Source of the DNA: an uncultured Gilliamella sp.
Lineage (GTDB): Bacteria; Pseudomonadota; Gammaproteobacteria; Enterobacterales; Enterobacteriaceae
Direction of reading: 5' to 3'
Length of the DNA: 5,076 bases
NCBI GenBank assembly: GCA_945291235.1
Contig: CALYQY010000118.1
Span: 1 to 5,076, forward strand
This document shows positions 1 to 5,076 of the stretch, in pieces. Every line of letters begins with the position of its first letter. Position 1 is the first letter of the stretch. The notes under the pieces are model-generated. The model ran no database searches, had not been told where the DNA came from, and saw nothing but the letters and a program-made list of their open reading frames with translations. Both the position numbers and the translations under genes were made by a program.

Positions 1-322
1 AGGAAAATTTACTTCGACCAGATTGAATCATCAATCGATTATCATCAACAGTTATTGAAATCTGAGCATTGTTGGGTAAATTTCGACAAATATCAAGAAA
101 CTTTCTCGCTGGGACTGTGGTTGCACCGGGTTCGTTTGCTTCCGTAAGCGGGATATGAGCAATCATCTCTATTTCAAGATCGGTTCCCGTCATGGATAGT
201 GTACTATCACTTACTTGTAACAATAAATTGCCTAAAATTGGTAGCGTCGGGCGACTGCTTAAAGGCGCACTAACAAGTTGCAATGGTTTGATAAGTTTTT
301 CTCGATCAATAATAAATTTCAT
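1..322 (-). CDS. dnaN: DNA polymerase III beta subunit (sliding clamp), N-terminal part, cut by the window edge
   Basis: This is the start of the ring-shaped clamp that tethers DNA polymerase III to its template and serves as a docking platform for other replication and repair proteins. Only the first 107 codons are present; the family is normally about 366 residues, so the remainder lies beyond the left edge. The protein begins MKFIIDREKLIKPLQLV and carries the very conserved first-domain blocks RPTLPILGNLLLQV (about residues 24-37), TGTDLE (about 45-50), PGATTVPARKFLDICR (about 65-80) and SGRSKF near the cut. These match the E. coli clamp almost block for block. The ATG is preceded by only a weak purine stretch (AAAGAA), and it starts 16 bases after the dnaA stop, so translation is probably coupled to or supplied by the dnaA transcript. 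No separate promoter or terminator is evident in the gap. The reading frame is intact across the visible part. Confidence 0.97.
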   Translation of the reverse strand, partial: MKFIIDREKLIKPLQLVSAPLSSRPTLPILGNLLLQVSDSTLSMTGTDLEIEMIAHIPLTEANEPGATTVPARKFLDICRNLPNNAQISITVDDNRLMIQSGRSKFS

Positions 323-338
323 AATGTTGATTCTTTTA

Positions 339-1697
339 TTAAGTTGATAATGTTCGAATTAAATTGGAATAATCCTCTTTAATATCATTGCTTTCTTCTT
401 TTAATTCAGCGATCTTTCTGCATGCATGTAATACAGTCGTATGATCTCTTCCGCCAAAGCCATCACCAATTTCAGGAAGACTTTTATTTGTTAATTCTTT
501 TGCTAATGCCATGGCAACTTGCCGCGGTCTTGCAACAGAACGGGAACGACGTTTGGAAAGTAGATCCGATACTTTAATTTTATAATACTCTGCAACCGTT
601 TTTTGGATATTATCAATAGTAATTAATTTTTCTTGTAAGGCAAGCAAATCTTTTAGCGCATCTTTGACAAAATCAATGGTGATTGCTTTACCCGTGAAAT
701 TTGCATTGGCAATTACCCGATTTAATGCGCCTTCTAGTTCTCGCACATTAGAACGTAATCGTTTAGCAATAAAAAAAGCGACTTCTTCAGGTAATTTTAT
801 ATTATTTTCTTCGGCTTTTTTCATCAAAATTGCGACTCGTGTTTCAAGTTCTGGTGGTTCAATCGCAATCGTTAAGCCCCAGCCAAAACGTGATTTTAAG
901 CGATCTTCAACGCCATCAATTTCTTTGGGATAACGGTCTGAAGTTAAAATAATTTGTTGGTTACCTTCTAATAATGAATTAAAGGTATGGAAGAATTCTT
1001 CTTGTGATCGCTCTTTATTGGCAAAGAATTGGATATCATCAATCAGTAATGCATCAACAGAACGATAGTAAATTTTGAACTCTTCTATCGCATTATTTTG
1101 CAGTGCCTTTACCATATCTTGAACAAATCGTTCTGAATGCATATAGACTACTTTGGCATTACTTTTGACTTCCATGATTTGATTGCCTACAGCATGTAAT
1201 AAATGGGTCTTACCTAAACCTGTTGAACCGTATAAAAATAGTGGGTTATAAGCTTTTCCTGGATTTTGAGCAACCTGTTTGGCAGCAGCTACTGCGAGTT
1301 GGTTGGATTTACCTTCAACAAAGCTATTGAATGTATGTTTATGGTTTATTCCCGAGTGATAGGTATGATTATTATTACTTTCTTTGGTTGTTTTCCAAGC
1401 CGGCATTACGTCCGTTTTAGGCTGATTATTTTTAGTTTTTTTTTCCATTGACAATGTTGATCCCACCTCAAGGTATAGCTTTAGGGAATCATCATTGAAA
1501 AGTGTATTGATCAATTGAGATATGTTGTTAAGGTATTTATTTTTTACCCAATCTAATACAAATCTGTTTGGTGCATAAATATAGAGTTTGTTATCAATCA
1601 TTTCCGCTTGCAATGGGCGAATCCATAAATTGAATTCCGTTGTAGGAAGTTCTTCTTGTAGTTGAGAAAGACATTCTTGCCAGATAGCGGTAGGCAC
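339..1697 (-). CDS. dnaA: Chromosomal replication initiator protein DnaA
   Basis: DnaA is the AAA+ ATPase that binds DnaA boxes at the origin, melts the DNA and recruits the DnaB helicase. The 452-residue product has all four domains. Domain I (about 1-80) begins [18 protein letters not shown] and includes [18 protein letters not shown]. Domain II is a short polar linker (about 81-120). Domain III carries Walker A GSTGLGKT (157-164), Walker [10 protein letters not shown] (217-225), sensor [12 protein letters not shown] (250-260), the box VII arginine segment [11 protein letters not shown] (265-275) and sensor [14 protein letters not shown] (317-328). Domain IV ends with the DnaA-box-binding signature [15 protein letters not shown] (411-425). 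E. coli DnaA is 467 residues; the difference is mainly the shorter linker. The start codon is GTG, as in E. coli, chosen because AAAGGAG (1704-1710) lies 6 bases upstream and the N-terminus aligns with the family. An A9 run sits in the linker codons. It is the first gene of a dnaA-dnaN operon and is probably autoregulated through the DnaA box at 1753-1761. Confidence 0.99.
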   Translation of the reverse strand: MPTAIWQECLSQLQEELPTTEFNLWIRPLQAEMIDNKLYIYAPNRFVLDWVKNKYLNNISQLINTLFNDDSLKLYLEVGSTLSMEKKTKNNQPKTDVMPAWKTTKESNNNHTYHSGINHKHTFNSFVEGKSNQLAVAAAKQVAQNPGKAYNPLFLYGSTGLGKTHLLHAVGNQIMEVKSNAKVVYMHSERFVQDMVKALQNNAIEEFKIYYRSVDALLIDDIQFFANKERSQEEFFHTFNSLLEGNQQIILTSDRYPKEIDGVEDRLKSRFGWGLTIAIEPPELETRVAILMKKAEENNIKLPEEVAFFIAKRLRSNVRELEGALNRVIANANFTGKAITIDFVKDALKDLLALQEKLITIDNIQKTVAEYYKIKVSDLLSKRRSRSVARPRQVAMALAKELTNKSLPEIGDGFGGRDHTTVLHACRKIAELKEESNDIKEDYSNLIRTLST

Positions 1698-1703
1698 AAA
1701 TCA

Positions 1704-1710
1704 CTCCTTT
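1704..1710 (-). promoter_or_regulatory. Shine-Dalgarno site of dnaA that fixes its GTG start
   Basis: AAAGGAG on the minus strand lies 6 bases before the GTG at 1697. It supports a GTG rather than ATG start, and the resulting N-terminus matches the DnaA family. Confidence 0.85.
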
Positions 1711-1738
1711 AATTTTTATTATTAACAGCACATCGTTA

Positions 1739-1744
1739 ATTATA
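1739..1744 (-). promoter_or_regulatory. Probable -10 element of the dnaA promoter
   Basis: A perfect TATAAT on the minus strand lies 41 bases upstream of the dnaA start and would give a leader of roughly 35 nt. The matching -35 is poor (TATAAA at 17-base spacing), and the spacer contains the DnaA box at 1753-1761. A weak -35 with an operator in the spacer suits a regulated promoter, but the start site is inferred only. Confidence 0.55.
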
Positions 1745-1752
1745 AACTTTTT

Positions 1753-1761
1753 TGTGGATAA
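1753..1761 (-). promoter_or_regulatory. Perfect DnaA box in the dnaA promoter region
   Basis: TTATCCACA on the minus strand equals the high-affinity R1-type DnaA box consensus. It lies 8 bases upstream of the TATAAT at 1739-1744, inside the -35/-10 spacer, 56 bases from the dnaA start. In E. coli, DnaA represses its own gene through a box in the promoter region. The placement here implies the same negative autoregulation, by steric exclusion of RNA polymerase. Confidence 0.75.
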
Positions 1762-1779
1762 TTTATAGAGTTTTAATGT

Positions 1780-1788
1780 TTATTCACT
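1780..1788 (+). promoter_or_regulatory. Possible weak DnaA box
   Basis: TTATTCACT on the plus strand differs from the relaxed consensus TTWTNCACA only at the last base. It is 18 bases from the perfect box and on the opposite strand. A single mismatch site can arise by chance in AT-rich DNA; its proximity to the perfect box is the only support. Confidence 0.3.
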
Positions 1789-1802
1789 AACTTATTAGCA
1801 AT

Positions 1803-1829
1803 AAAAAACCCGGATTAACCGGGTTTTTT
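1803..1829 (-). terminator. Intrinsic (probably bidirectional) terminator between ompA and dnaA
   Basis: A perfect inverted repeat has 11-base arms: AAAAAACCCGG (1803-1813) and CCGGGTTTTTT (1819-1829), around a 5-base loop. The core is a 5-bp G/C stem flanked by A and T tracts, so it has a U tract when read from either strand. It starts 20 bases after the ompA stop codon and ends ompA transcription before the dnaA promoter. No gene approaches from the left on the plus strand within this window, so use in that direction is only a possibility. Confidence 0.93.
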
Positions 1830-1849
1830 ATTGTTTTGGAAATCGAAAA

Positions 1850-2947
1850 TTAGTGAGTTGTTTCTCTAACTTGTTGAAGGTTAGTTGCTTTCACTTCGAT
1901 TTGTACACGACGATCTGGTGCTAAACATGCTTTTAATGTAGCGCCACGTTTGCCATTACATTCGCTGCCAGTTACAGGTTGAGATTTACCTACACCACGA
2001 GCACTGATGATCTCAGATGGAACACCTTTAGATACTAAGTATTTCATCACAGATTGAGCGCGTTGTTCTGAAAGTTTTTGGTTATAGTTTTCTGAACCGA
2101 TACGGTCAGTATGACCAATTACTACGATCGCAGTTTGAGTAGGGCTAAGTTTGATAAGATCTTGTAATAATCTATCTAACTCTTCACGACCTTTTTCTTT
2201 TAAGTCAGCTTTTGCATAGGCAAATAGAACGTCAGCGTTTAAATCGTAAACTCGTTCAGAAGTTTTAACAACAACTGGAGCTTCAACAGCTGGAGAACCT
2301 AAACGGTAAGTGATACCTAAGCTTAAAGTTCCTGCATCTGGAGATGCGTCAGTTTTAGTATGGATATGGTTAACATATTGATACTCTAAACGAGTAGAGA
2401 AGTCTTCTGCAAAACGGTAGTCTAAACCTAATGCATAAACTGGAGAAACGTCAGTTTTTGTTCCGCCTTTGCCATAACTTTCTTTAACGTATCCACCGTT
2501 TTTCCATTTAGCGATAGTGATCATTGCACCTGCACGACCATAAACATCTAAATCATCAGAGATGAAAGATAATGGATAGCTTAATTTACCAGTTAAAGAA
2601 ACACCTTGAGCAGAAACTTTACTATGACCTACGTCATAAGTTTTACCTGCATTGTGGTAAGATCTTTTATATTTAGCAGAACCTAACCAATCATAACCTA
2701 ATTCGAATGCTAAATATGGGTTAGCTTGGAAGCCAAGGAATGCACCACCAGCAACATTACTTTTGTCAGTTGTGCTGATTTTAACATCACGACTAAATGC
2801 ACGTACTTTACTTTGATCTAAACTATAAAGTTCTGACCAGCCTAATTTACCACCAACGTAAAAAGTGTTGTCTTCATATGCTGCATTTGCCGCAGTAGCT
2901 GTTAAGCTCGCAACTGCGATTGCTAGAGCTAATGTTGTTTTTTTCAT
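1850..2947 (-). CDS. ompA: OmpA family outer-membrane protein (beta-barrel plus peptidoglycan-binding domain)
   Basis: OmpA anchors the outer membrane to peptidoglycan and is typically among the most abundant envelope proteins. The 365-residue product starts with a signal peptide MKKTTLALAIAVASL...ANA, probably cleaved after Ala22 before AYEDNTFYVGGKLGW, which parallels the E. coli mature start. Residues 23-216 form the N-terminal barrel, ending LSLGITYRLG. A short linker (about 217-229) leads into the OmpA C-terminal domain (about 230-355), with DVLFAYAKADLK, GHTDRIGSENYNQKLSEQRAQS and APDRRVQIEV. Asp281 and Arg296 are spaced like the diaminopimelate-binding pair of E. coli OmpA (15 residues apart), and Cys330/Cys341 correspond to its disulfide. 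Length is slightly above E. coli OmpA (346). Codon choice (CGT, GGT, ATC, AAC) is more biased than in rdgC, consistent with high expression. GAGG lies 7 bases before the ATG. It has its own promoter and terminator, so it is probably monocistronic. Confidence 0.97.
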   Translation of the reverse strand: MKKTTLALAIAVASLTATAANAAYEDNTFYVGGKLGWSELYSLDQSKVRAFSRDVKISTTDKSNVAGGAFLGFQANPYLAFELGYDWLGSAKYKRSYHNAGKTYDVGHSKVSAQGVSLTGKLSYPLSFISDDLDVYGRAGAMITIAKWKNGGYVKESYGKGGTKTDVSPVYALGLDYRFAEDFSTRLEYQYVNHIHTKTDASPDAGTLSLGITYRLGSPAVEAPVVVKTSERVYDLNADVLFAYAKADLKEKGREELDRLLQDLIKLSPTQTAIVVIGHTDRIGSENYNQKLSEQRAQSVMKYLVSKGVPSEIISARGVGKSQPVTGSECNGKRGATLKACLAPDRRVQIEVKATNLQQVRETTH

Positions 2948-2954
2948 TTTGTTG

Positions 2955-2958
2955 CCTC
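2955..2958 (-). promoter_or_regulatory. Shine-Dalgarno site of ompA
   Basis: GAGG, within TGAGGC on the minus strand, lies 7 bases before the ompA ATG. It supports the start that also gives a clean signal peptide. Confidence 0.75.
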
Positions 2959-3042
2959 AACTTGAATGTTGTTATAGACGTTGTTTGCTTTCCTTTTAAT
3001 TAAATTTTACTTTAAATAAAGGATCGATTACTTATTGTTTTT

Positions 3043-3061
3043 AATTATGATGCACATAATT
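3043..3061 (-). other. Inverted repeat (possible stabilising hairpin) near the 5' end of the ompA leader
   Basis: AATTATG (3043-3049) and CATAATT (3055-3061) are perfect 7-base complementary arms around a 5-base loop. The repeat starts about 14 nt downstream of the transcription start predicted from the promoter at 3082-3110. In E. coli, a 5'-terminal hairpin in a leader of about 133 nt stabilises ompA mRNA. The position here is similar, but the stem is A/U-rich and the function is inferred. Confidence 0.4.
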
Positions 3062-3081
3062 TGATTTCAATTATAGCATAT

Positions 3082-3110
3082 ATTATACGCAGATCTATAA
3101 TTAATGACAC
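3082..3110 (-). promoter_or_regulatory. Sigma-70 promoter of ompA
   Basis: On the minus strand GTGTCA (-35, at 3105-3110, 4 of 6 to consensus) and a perfect TATAAT (-10, at 3082-3087) are 17 bases apart. A start near 3075 would leave an untranslated leader of about 128 nt before the ompA ATG. A second TATAAT at 3070-3075, preceded by TGC (an extended -10), could provide a nearby alternative start. No other gene lies between here and ompA. Confidence 0.7.
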
Positions 3111-3114
3111 TTTA

Positions 3115-3131
3115 TGTAAAAAAAGTTTACA
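3115..3131. repeat. Inverted repeat between the rdgC stop and the ompA promoter
   Basis: TGTAAA (3115-3120) and TTTACA (3126-3131) are perfect 6-base arms around 5 bases, starting 8 bases past the rdgC stop and ending 5 bases from the ompA -35. It could be a weak rdgC transcript end, an operator, or an A/T-rich upstream element for ompA. The stem has only one G/C pair per arm and no clean U tract follows, so I do not call it a terminator. Confidence 0.3.
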
Positions 3132-3138
3132 CAATCTT

Positions 3139-4047
3139 TTAAGTAATTTTATTGATGACGATATAAAAGTCATTGATTGTTGTTGATAATAAGTTCGCCA
3201 TGATGAAAAAATCGGCTTCTAATTTTTTATCAAATTCATCAGCGCCAATATCCTCATTTTCATCTAAAACACTCGAATCAAATTTTATTCGCTTCAATGT
3301 TAAATCATTATTGACGATAAAATTCACACCTCTTTCGTCGATAATTTTCACTTTTGTTATCCATTTTCCCGAATCAAAATGTATCATCATTTCATCACTG
3401 GTGATATCTTGATTTTTGCAGCTAATAATCCCGTTTCCTTCAAGTGGATCTTTTAATTCGGCTTGATCACCTAATATAAAAGGTGCAAAGTTCAGTTTTT
3501 CTTTGACCCAAGTTGTCATGATTTGCTCAACTGGTTTTTCAATGGAGAGCGGTGTTAATGCAAGAGCTCCCAATTCCTTACGTAGAATAGCCAAAATATC
3601 TTCTGCTTGCTTAAAACTGCTGGTATCAAGAATAATACGGTTATTTATGGTGTCTATCCATAACCAGTAATGATTGTATTTACTAAATGCTCTAGGCATA
3701 AGGTCGATCATGACTTCATCTTTTAACGTTGCCTTTTCATTTTTAGTTAACTTTCTACTCAGTGCTTGTTCTTGTTTATCAATTTTTTCAAGTAGAGCTT
3801 GTTTGATAACAGGAGCCGGTAAAAGTTTTGTTTCTTTTTTTATACGTAATAAAAGGTGACCTTGCATATCAACAATAAAATCATCGTGATAATTATCATT
3901 ATAAGGTGAAACCCAACCCATTTTCATTGTATCTATATTTCCACATGGGGTAAAAGGTACCGATTTGATAGCTTTTTCAATAGCGTTTTTGTCAAGTAAA
4001 GTGTCATTATTAAGTTGGTAAATAATGGCATTTTTAAACCAAAGCAT
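3139..4047 (-). CDS. rdgC: Recombination-associated protein RdgC
   Basis: RdgC is a ring-shaped dimeric, sequence-nonspecific DNA-binding protein of beta- and gammaproteobacteria. It limits RecA filament formation and helps cells that lack recombination or exonuclease functions; in Neisseria it affects pilin variation. The 302 residues match E. coli RdgC (303) end to end. Conserved blocks are MLWFKN (1-6), PFTPCG (31-36), KMGWVSP (42-48), LLPAPVIKQALLEKI (75-89), RKLTKNEKATLKDEV (98-112), MPRAFS (117-122), WLWIDT (128-133), PLSIEKPVE (166-174), KNQDITSDEM (211-220) and LKRIKF (251-256). Phe121 corresponds by alignment to Phe120 of E. coli RdgC in the DNA-contacting finger region. The ATG is supported by AGGAAA (4056-4061) 8 bases upstream. 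The 105-base gap from mipA holds no convincing terminator or strong promoter, so rdgC may be transcribed partly by read-through from mipA. The C-terminus (FYIVINKIT) is divergent, as is common in this family. Confidence 0.96.
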   Translation of the reverse strand: MLWFKNAIIYQLNNDTLLDKNAIEKAIKSVPFTPCGNIDTMKMGWVSPYNDNYHDDFIVDMQGHLLLRIKKETKLLPAPVIKQALLEKIDKQEQALSRKLTKNEKATLKDEVMIDLMPRAFSKYNHYWLWIDTINNRIILDTSSFKQAEDILAILRKELGALALTPLSIEKPVEQIMTTWVKEKLNFAPFILGDQAELKDPLEGNGIISCKNQDITSDEMMIHFDSGKWITKVKIIDERGVNFIVNNDLTLKRIKFDSSVLDENEDIGADEFDKKLEADFFIMANLLSTTINDFYIVINKIT

Positions 4048-4055
4048 AATTTTGA

Positions 4056-4061
4056 TTTCCT
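4056..4061 (-). promoter_or_regulatory. Shine-Dalgarno site of rdgC
   Basis: AGGAAA on the minus strand with an 8-base spacer to the ATG supports the MLWFKN start, which is also where the family begins. Confidence 0.7.
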
Positions 4062-4152
4062 AAATTTATTTTAATGATATCCAAACTGTATCAGGATTAA
4101 TTTGATTAAATCGTTTATCTATATTGTATGGGGTAAATAAAAAGTATTGAAA

Positions 4153-4917
4153 TTAAAATTTATAAGAAACTCCCATATAAAATGAGGTTACAGTGCTTTT
4201 GTTAACCATTGGGCTATTAGCTGCATCACCGGTTAATTTGTCGACATGCATGCCACCGAACAGATTAAGATGTTCGGTTAATGCATATTGTGCACCTATT
4301 TCGATATAGGGTGTGAAAGATCCGTTAGCATGATAATAGCGTAAACCAGAACGAGAAGATTCTTTATGTGATATCCCATAGTAATAATTATTGTGTTTAT
4401 TATTTGCCCAGTTGATACCTATTGTTGGAACAATAATTAAATTACCTAGCATAAATGGTACGCTGTAATCGGCATTGACTAAGATGCTATTACTTTTATT
4501 TAGCATGTCTGCTCCAATGCTGCTTGAAAAACTGCCCCAATTGGTATCAATAGAGTACTCAATTTCTGCTAATAATGTTGCATGACGGCTATCAAGCCGT
4601 TTTAATTGGCGATTATTTGAGTCGTGTGGTTTGAATTCATTATCAAGATAACGAGCACCGATAGATAAACTTTGATTATCGTTATTAAAAACATACACAC
4701 CAGCCGATAGATCATCGATAAAAAATGTATCATTATCGTAATCGATATGGGGAACTGGATAGTAACTGGAACGATAACCTTTGTAAGGTGAATTTGACCA
4801 ACCGCCACCAACACCGATAAAAGTAGGATCTGCTAATGCGGTTTCACCAAATCCTAATGCAGATAACGCTAATATAGGAATTATGCAGTGTGATTTTTTC
4901 ATAGGGTTTATATCCAT
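4153..4917 (-). CDS. mipA: MipA/OmpV family outer-membrane protein
   Basis: MipA-family proteins are outer-membrane barrels. In E. coli MipA was described as a scaffold linking the lytic transglycosylase MltA with PBP1B; in vibrios OmpV is a related porin-like protein. The signal peptide runs from Met6 (MKKSHCIIPILALSALGF) to ALA, probably cleaved between Ala29 and Asp30. The mature part shows family blocks: GVGGGWSNSPYKGY (35-48), YYPVPHIDYDND (52-63), LSIGARY (84-90), FKPHDSNNRQLKRLDSR (95-111), PTIGINW (164-170), YYHANGSFTPYIEIGAQYAL (194-213, a typical MipA stretch) and SPMVNKS, ending in a barrel-type strand YMGVSYKF with terminal Phe. Length (249-254) matches E. coli MipA (248). The start is uncertain: Met1 at 4917 has its only strong purine motif 16 bases upstream, whereas Met6 at 4902 gives a more typical signal peptide, with TGGA about 10 bases upstream. 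The Cys near the N-terminus is not in a lipobox. The specific role is inferred from family. Confidence 0.88.
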   Translation of the reverse strand: MDINPMKKSHCIIPILALSALGFGETALADPTFIGVGGGWSNSPYKGYRSSYYPVPHIDYDNDTFFIDDLSAGVYVFNNDNQSLSIGARYLDNEFKPHDSNNRQLKRLDSRHATLLAEIEYSIDTNWGSFSSSIGADMLNKSNSILVNADYSVPFMLGNLIIVPTIGINWANNKHNNYYYGISHKESSRSGLRYYHANGSFTPYIEIGAQYALTEHLNLFGGMHVDKLTGDAANSPMVNKSTVTSFYMGVSYKF

Positions 4918-4928
4918 TTGGGTAACAA

Positions 4929-4943
4929 TGCTATCCTCTAGCA
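4929..4943 (-). other. Short hairpin with a ribosome-binding motif in its loop, mipA leader
   Basis: On the minus strand TGCTA and TAGCA are perfect 5-base arms around the loop GAGGA. The loop is a good Shine-Dalgarno sequence but is 16 bases from Met1 and 31 from Met6 of mipA. It is well placed for a TTG at 4926-4928 that opens a six-codon reading frame ending just before Met6. It could be chance; see the finding. Confidence 0.3.
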
Positions 4944-4982
4944 GAAAATTATTTCGCTGAGTTTGATACTATCGTCACACAA

Positions 4983-5009
4983 TCTATACAGTAATTGTAC
5001 ATTGTAACA
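4983..5009 (-). promoter_or_regulatory. Possible promoter of mipA
   Basis: On the minus strand TTGTTA (5005-5010 region, 4 of 6 to the -35 consensus) lies about 16 bases before TATAGA (4983-4988, 4 of 6 to the -10 consensus). A start near 4976 would give a leader of about 60 nt. Both boxes are imperfect, and the DNA is AT-rich enough for such pairs to occur by chance. Confidence 0.35.
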
Positions 5010-5031
5010 AACAATTTTCTTGAATAATAAT
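5002..5031 (+). promoter_or_regulatory. Possible divergent promoter at the right edge
   Basis: TTGTAA (5002-5007, 4 of 6) and AATAAT (5026-5031, 5 of 6) are separated by 18 bases on the plus strand. Transcription would begin near 5038, about 36 nt before the ATG at the very end of the window. It overlaps the proposed mipA promoter on the other strand, so the two could compete. Confidence 0.35.
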
Positions 5032-5073
5032 GCCACATTTTATCGTGTTTGAATATGGATTAGTGAGATAATT

Positions 5074-5076
5074 ATG
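5074..5076 (+). other. Possible start codon of a divergent gene cut off by the window edge
   Basis: The last three bases are ATG on the plus strand, with a weak Shine-Dalgarno-like GTGAG (5062-5066) 7 bases upstream and a possible promoter at 5002-5031. No codon beyond the ATG is visible, so nothing can be said about a product. The minus strand is already occupied by mipA pointing away, which leaves room for a divergently transcribed gene. Confidence 0.3.

Noticed and set aside
664..933. 89-codon open frame on the plus strand
   Set aside because: It is antisense to the AAA+ domain of dnaA, has no ribosome-binding site and no recognisable family; it is a shadow of dnaA.
1266..1451. 61-codon plus-strand frame
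   Set aside because: Antisense to the dnaA linker and domain III start; its hydrophobic composition arises from the complement of lysine- and asparagine-rich codons.
1698..1849. Chromosomal replication origin next to dnaA
   Set aside because: Only one perfect and one degenerate DnaA box occur in about 150 bases, with no GATC cluster or repeated AT-rich 13-mers recognised; autoregulation of dnaA explains the perfect box.
3173..3859. Two plus-strand frames (3173-3412 and 3674-3859)
   Set aside because: Both are antisense to rdgC, whose minus-strand frame is conserved end to end; no start signals are seen.
4095..4112. Imperfect palindrome / GATTAA direct repeat between mipA and rdgC
   Set aside because: The arms do not pair without a gap, there is no G/C stem or U tract, and such patterns are expected in AT-rich spacer DNA.
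4602..4814. 70-codon minus-strand frame overlapping mipA in another frame
   Set aside because: It is an out-of-frame reading of mipA with low-complexity I/T/M content; the mipA frame matches its family throughout.
4870..4902. Lipoprotein signal for the mipA product because of a Cys near the N-terminus
   Set aside because: The Cys lies before the hydrophobic core and not in a lipobox; an ALA cleavage site follows the core, as in a standard signal peptide.
1..5076. Mobile elements, CRISPR arrays, tRNA or rRNA genes, defence or toxin systems
   Set aside because: All sequence longer than about 200 bases is covered by housekeeping or envelope genes with intact frames; no terminal repeats, spaced direct repeats or RNA-gene signatures were seen.

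Overview
The window reads as a stretch of chromosome from an AT-rich gammaproteobacterium. DnaA, the clamp N-terminus, RdgC, OmpA and MipA all resemble their Escherichia coli counterparts closely, but codon choice is strongly A/T-biased and intergenic DNA is very AT-rich. An AT-rich relative of the Enterobacterales/Pasteurellales, such as the Orbaceae (Gilliamella-like bee-gut symbionts), fits best. That placement is inference. No copy of the Haemophilus-type uptake sequence (AAGTGCGGT) was noticed, which weakly argues against Haemophilus-like Pasteurellaceae.

All five genes lie on the minus strand. In the order of transcription (right to left) they are mipA (MipA/OmpV-family outer-membrane protein, 4153-4917), rdgC (recombination-associated protein, 3139-4047), ompA (outer-membrane porin and peptidoglycan anchor, 1850-2947), dnaA (replication initiator, 339-1697) and dnaN (sliding clamp, start at 322, running off the left edge). 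A strong hairpin terminator at 1803-1829 separates ompA from dnaA. dnaA and dnaN are 16 bases apart and form the usual dnaA-dnaN operon. The 159 bases at the right edge hold the mipA leader and probably a divergent promoter; the last three bases are an ATG with a weak ribosome-binding site, so a plus-strand gene may begin there.

Functionally there are two groups. dnaA, dnaN and rdgC act on chromosomal DNA (initiation, processivity, restraint of RecA). ompA and mipA are outer-membrane, peptidoglycan-linked beta-barrel proteins. Regulatory signals visible include a perfect DnaA box inside the dnaA promoter (probable autoregulation), a good sigma-70 promoter for ompA with a leader of about 128 nt and a hairpin near its predicted 5' end, and an ambiguous start region for mipA.

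I see no mobile element, CRISPR array, tRNA, rRNA or toxin-antitoxin pair, and no convincing novel system. The points worth a second look are ompA in place of the usual divergent rpmH upstream of dnaA, an A9 run in the dnaA linker where slippage would release domain I alone, the structured ompA leader, and the mipA start region.
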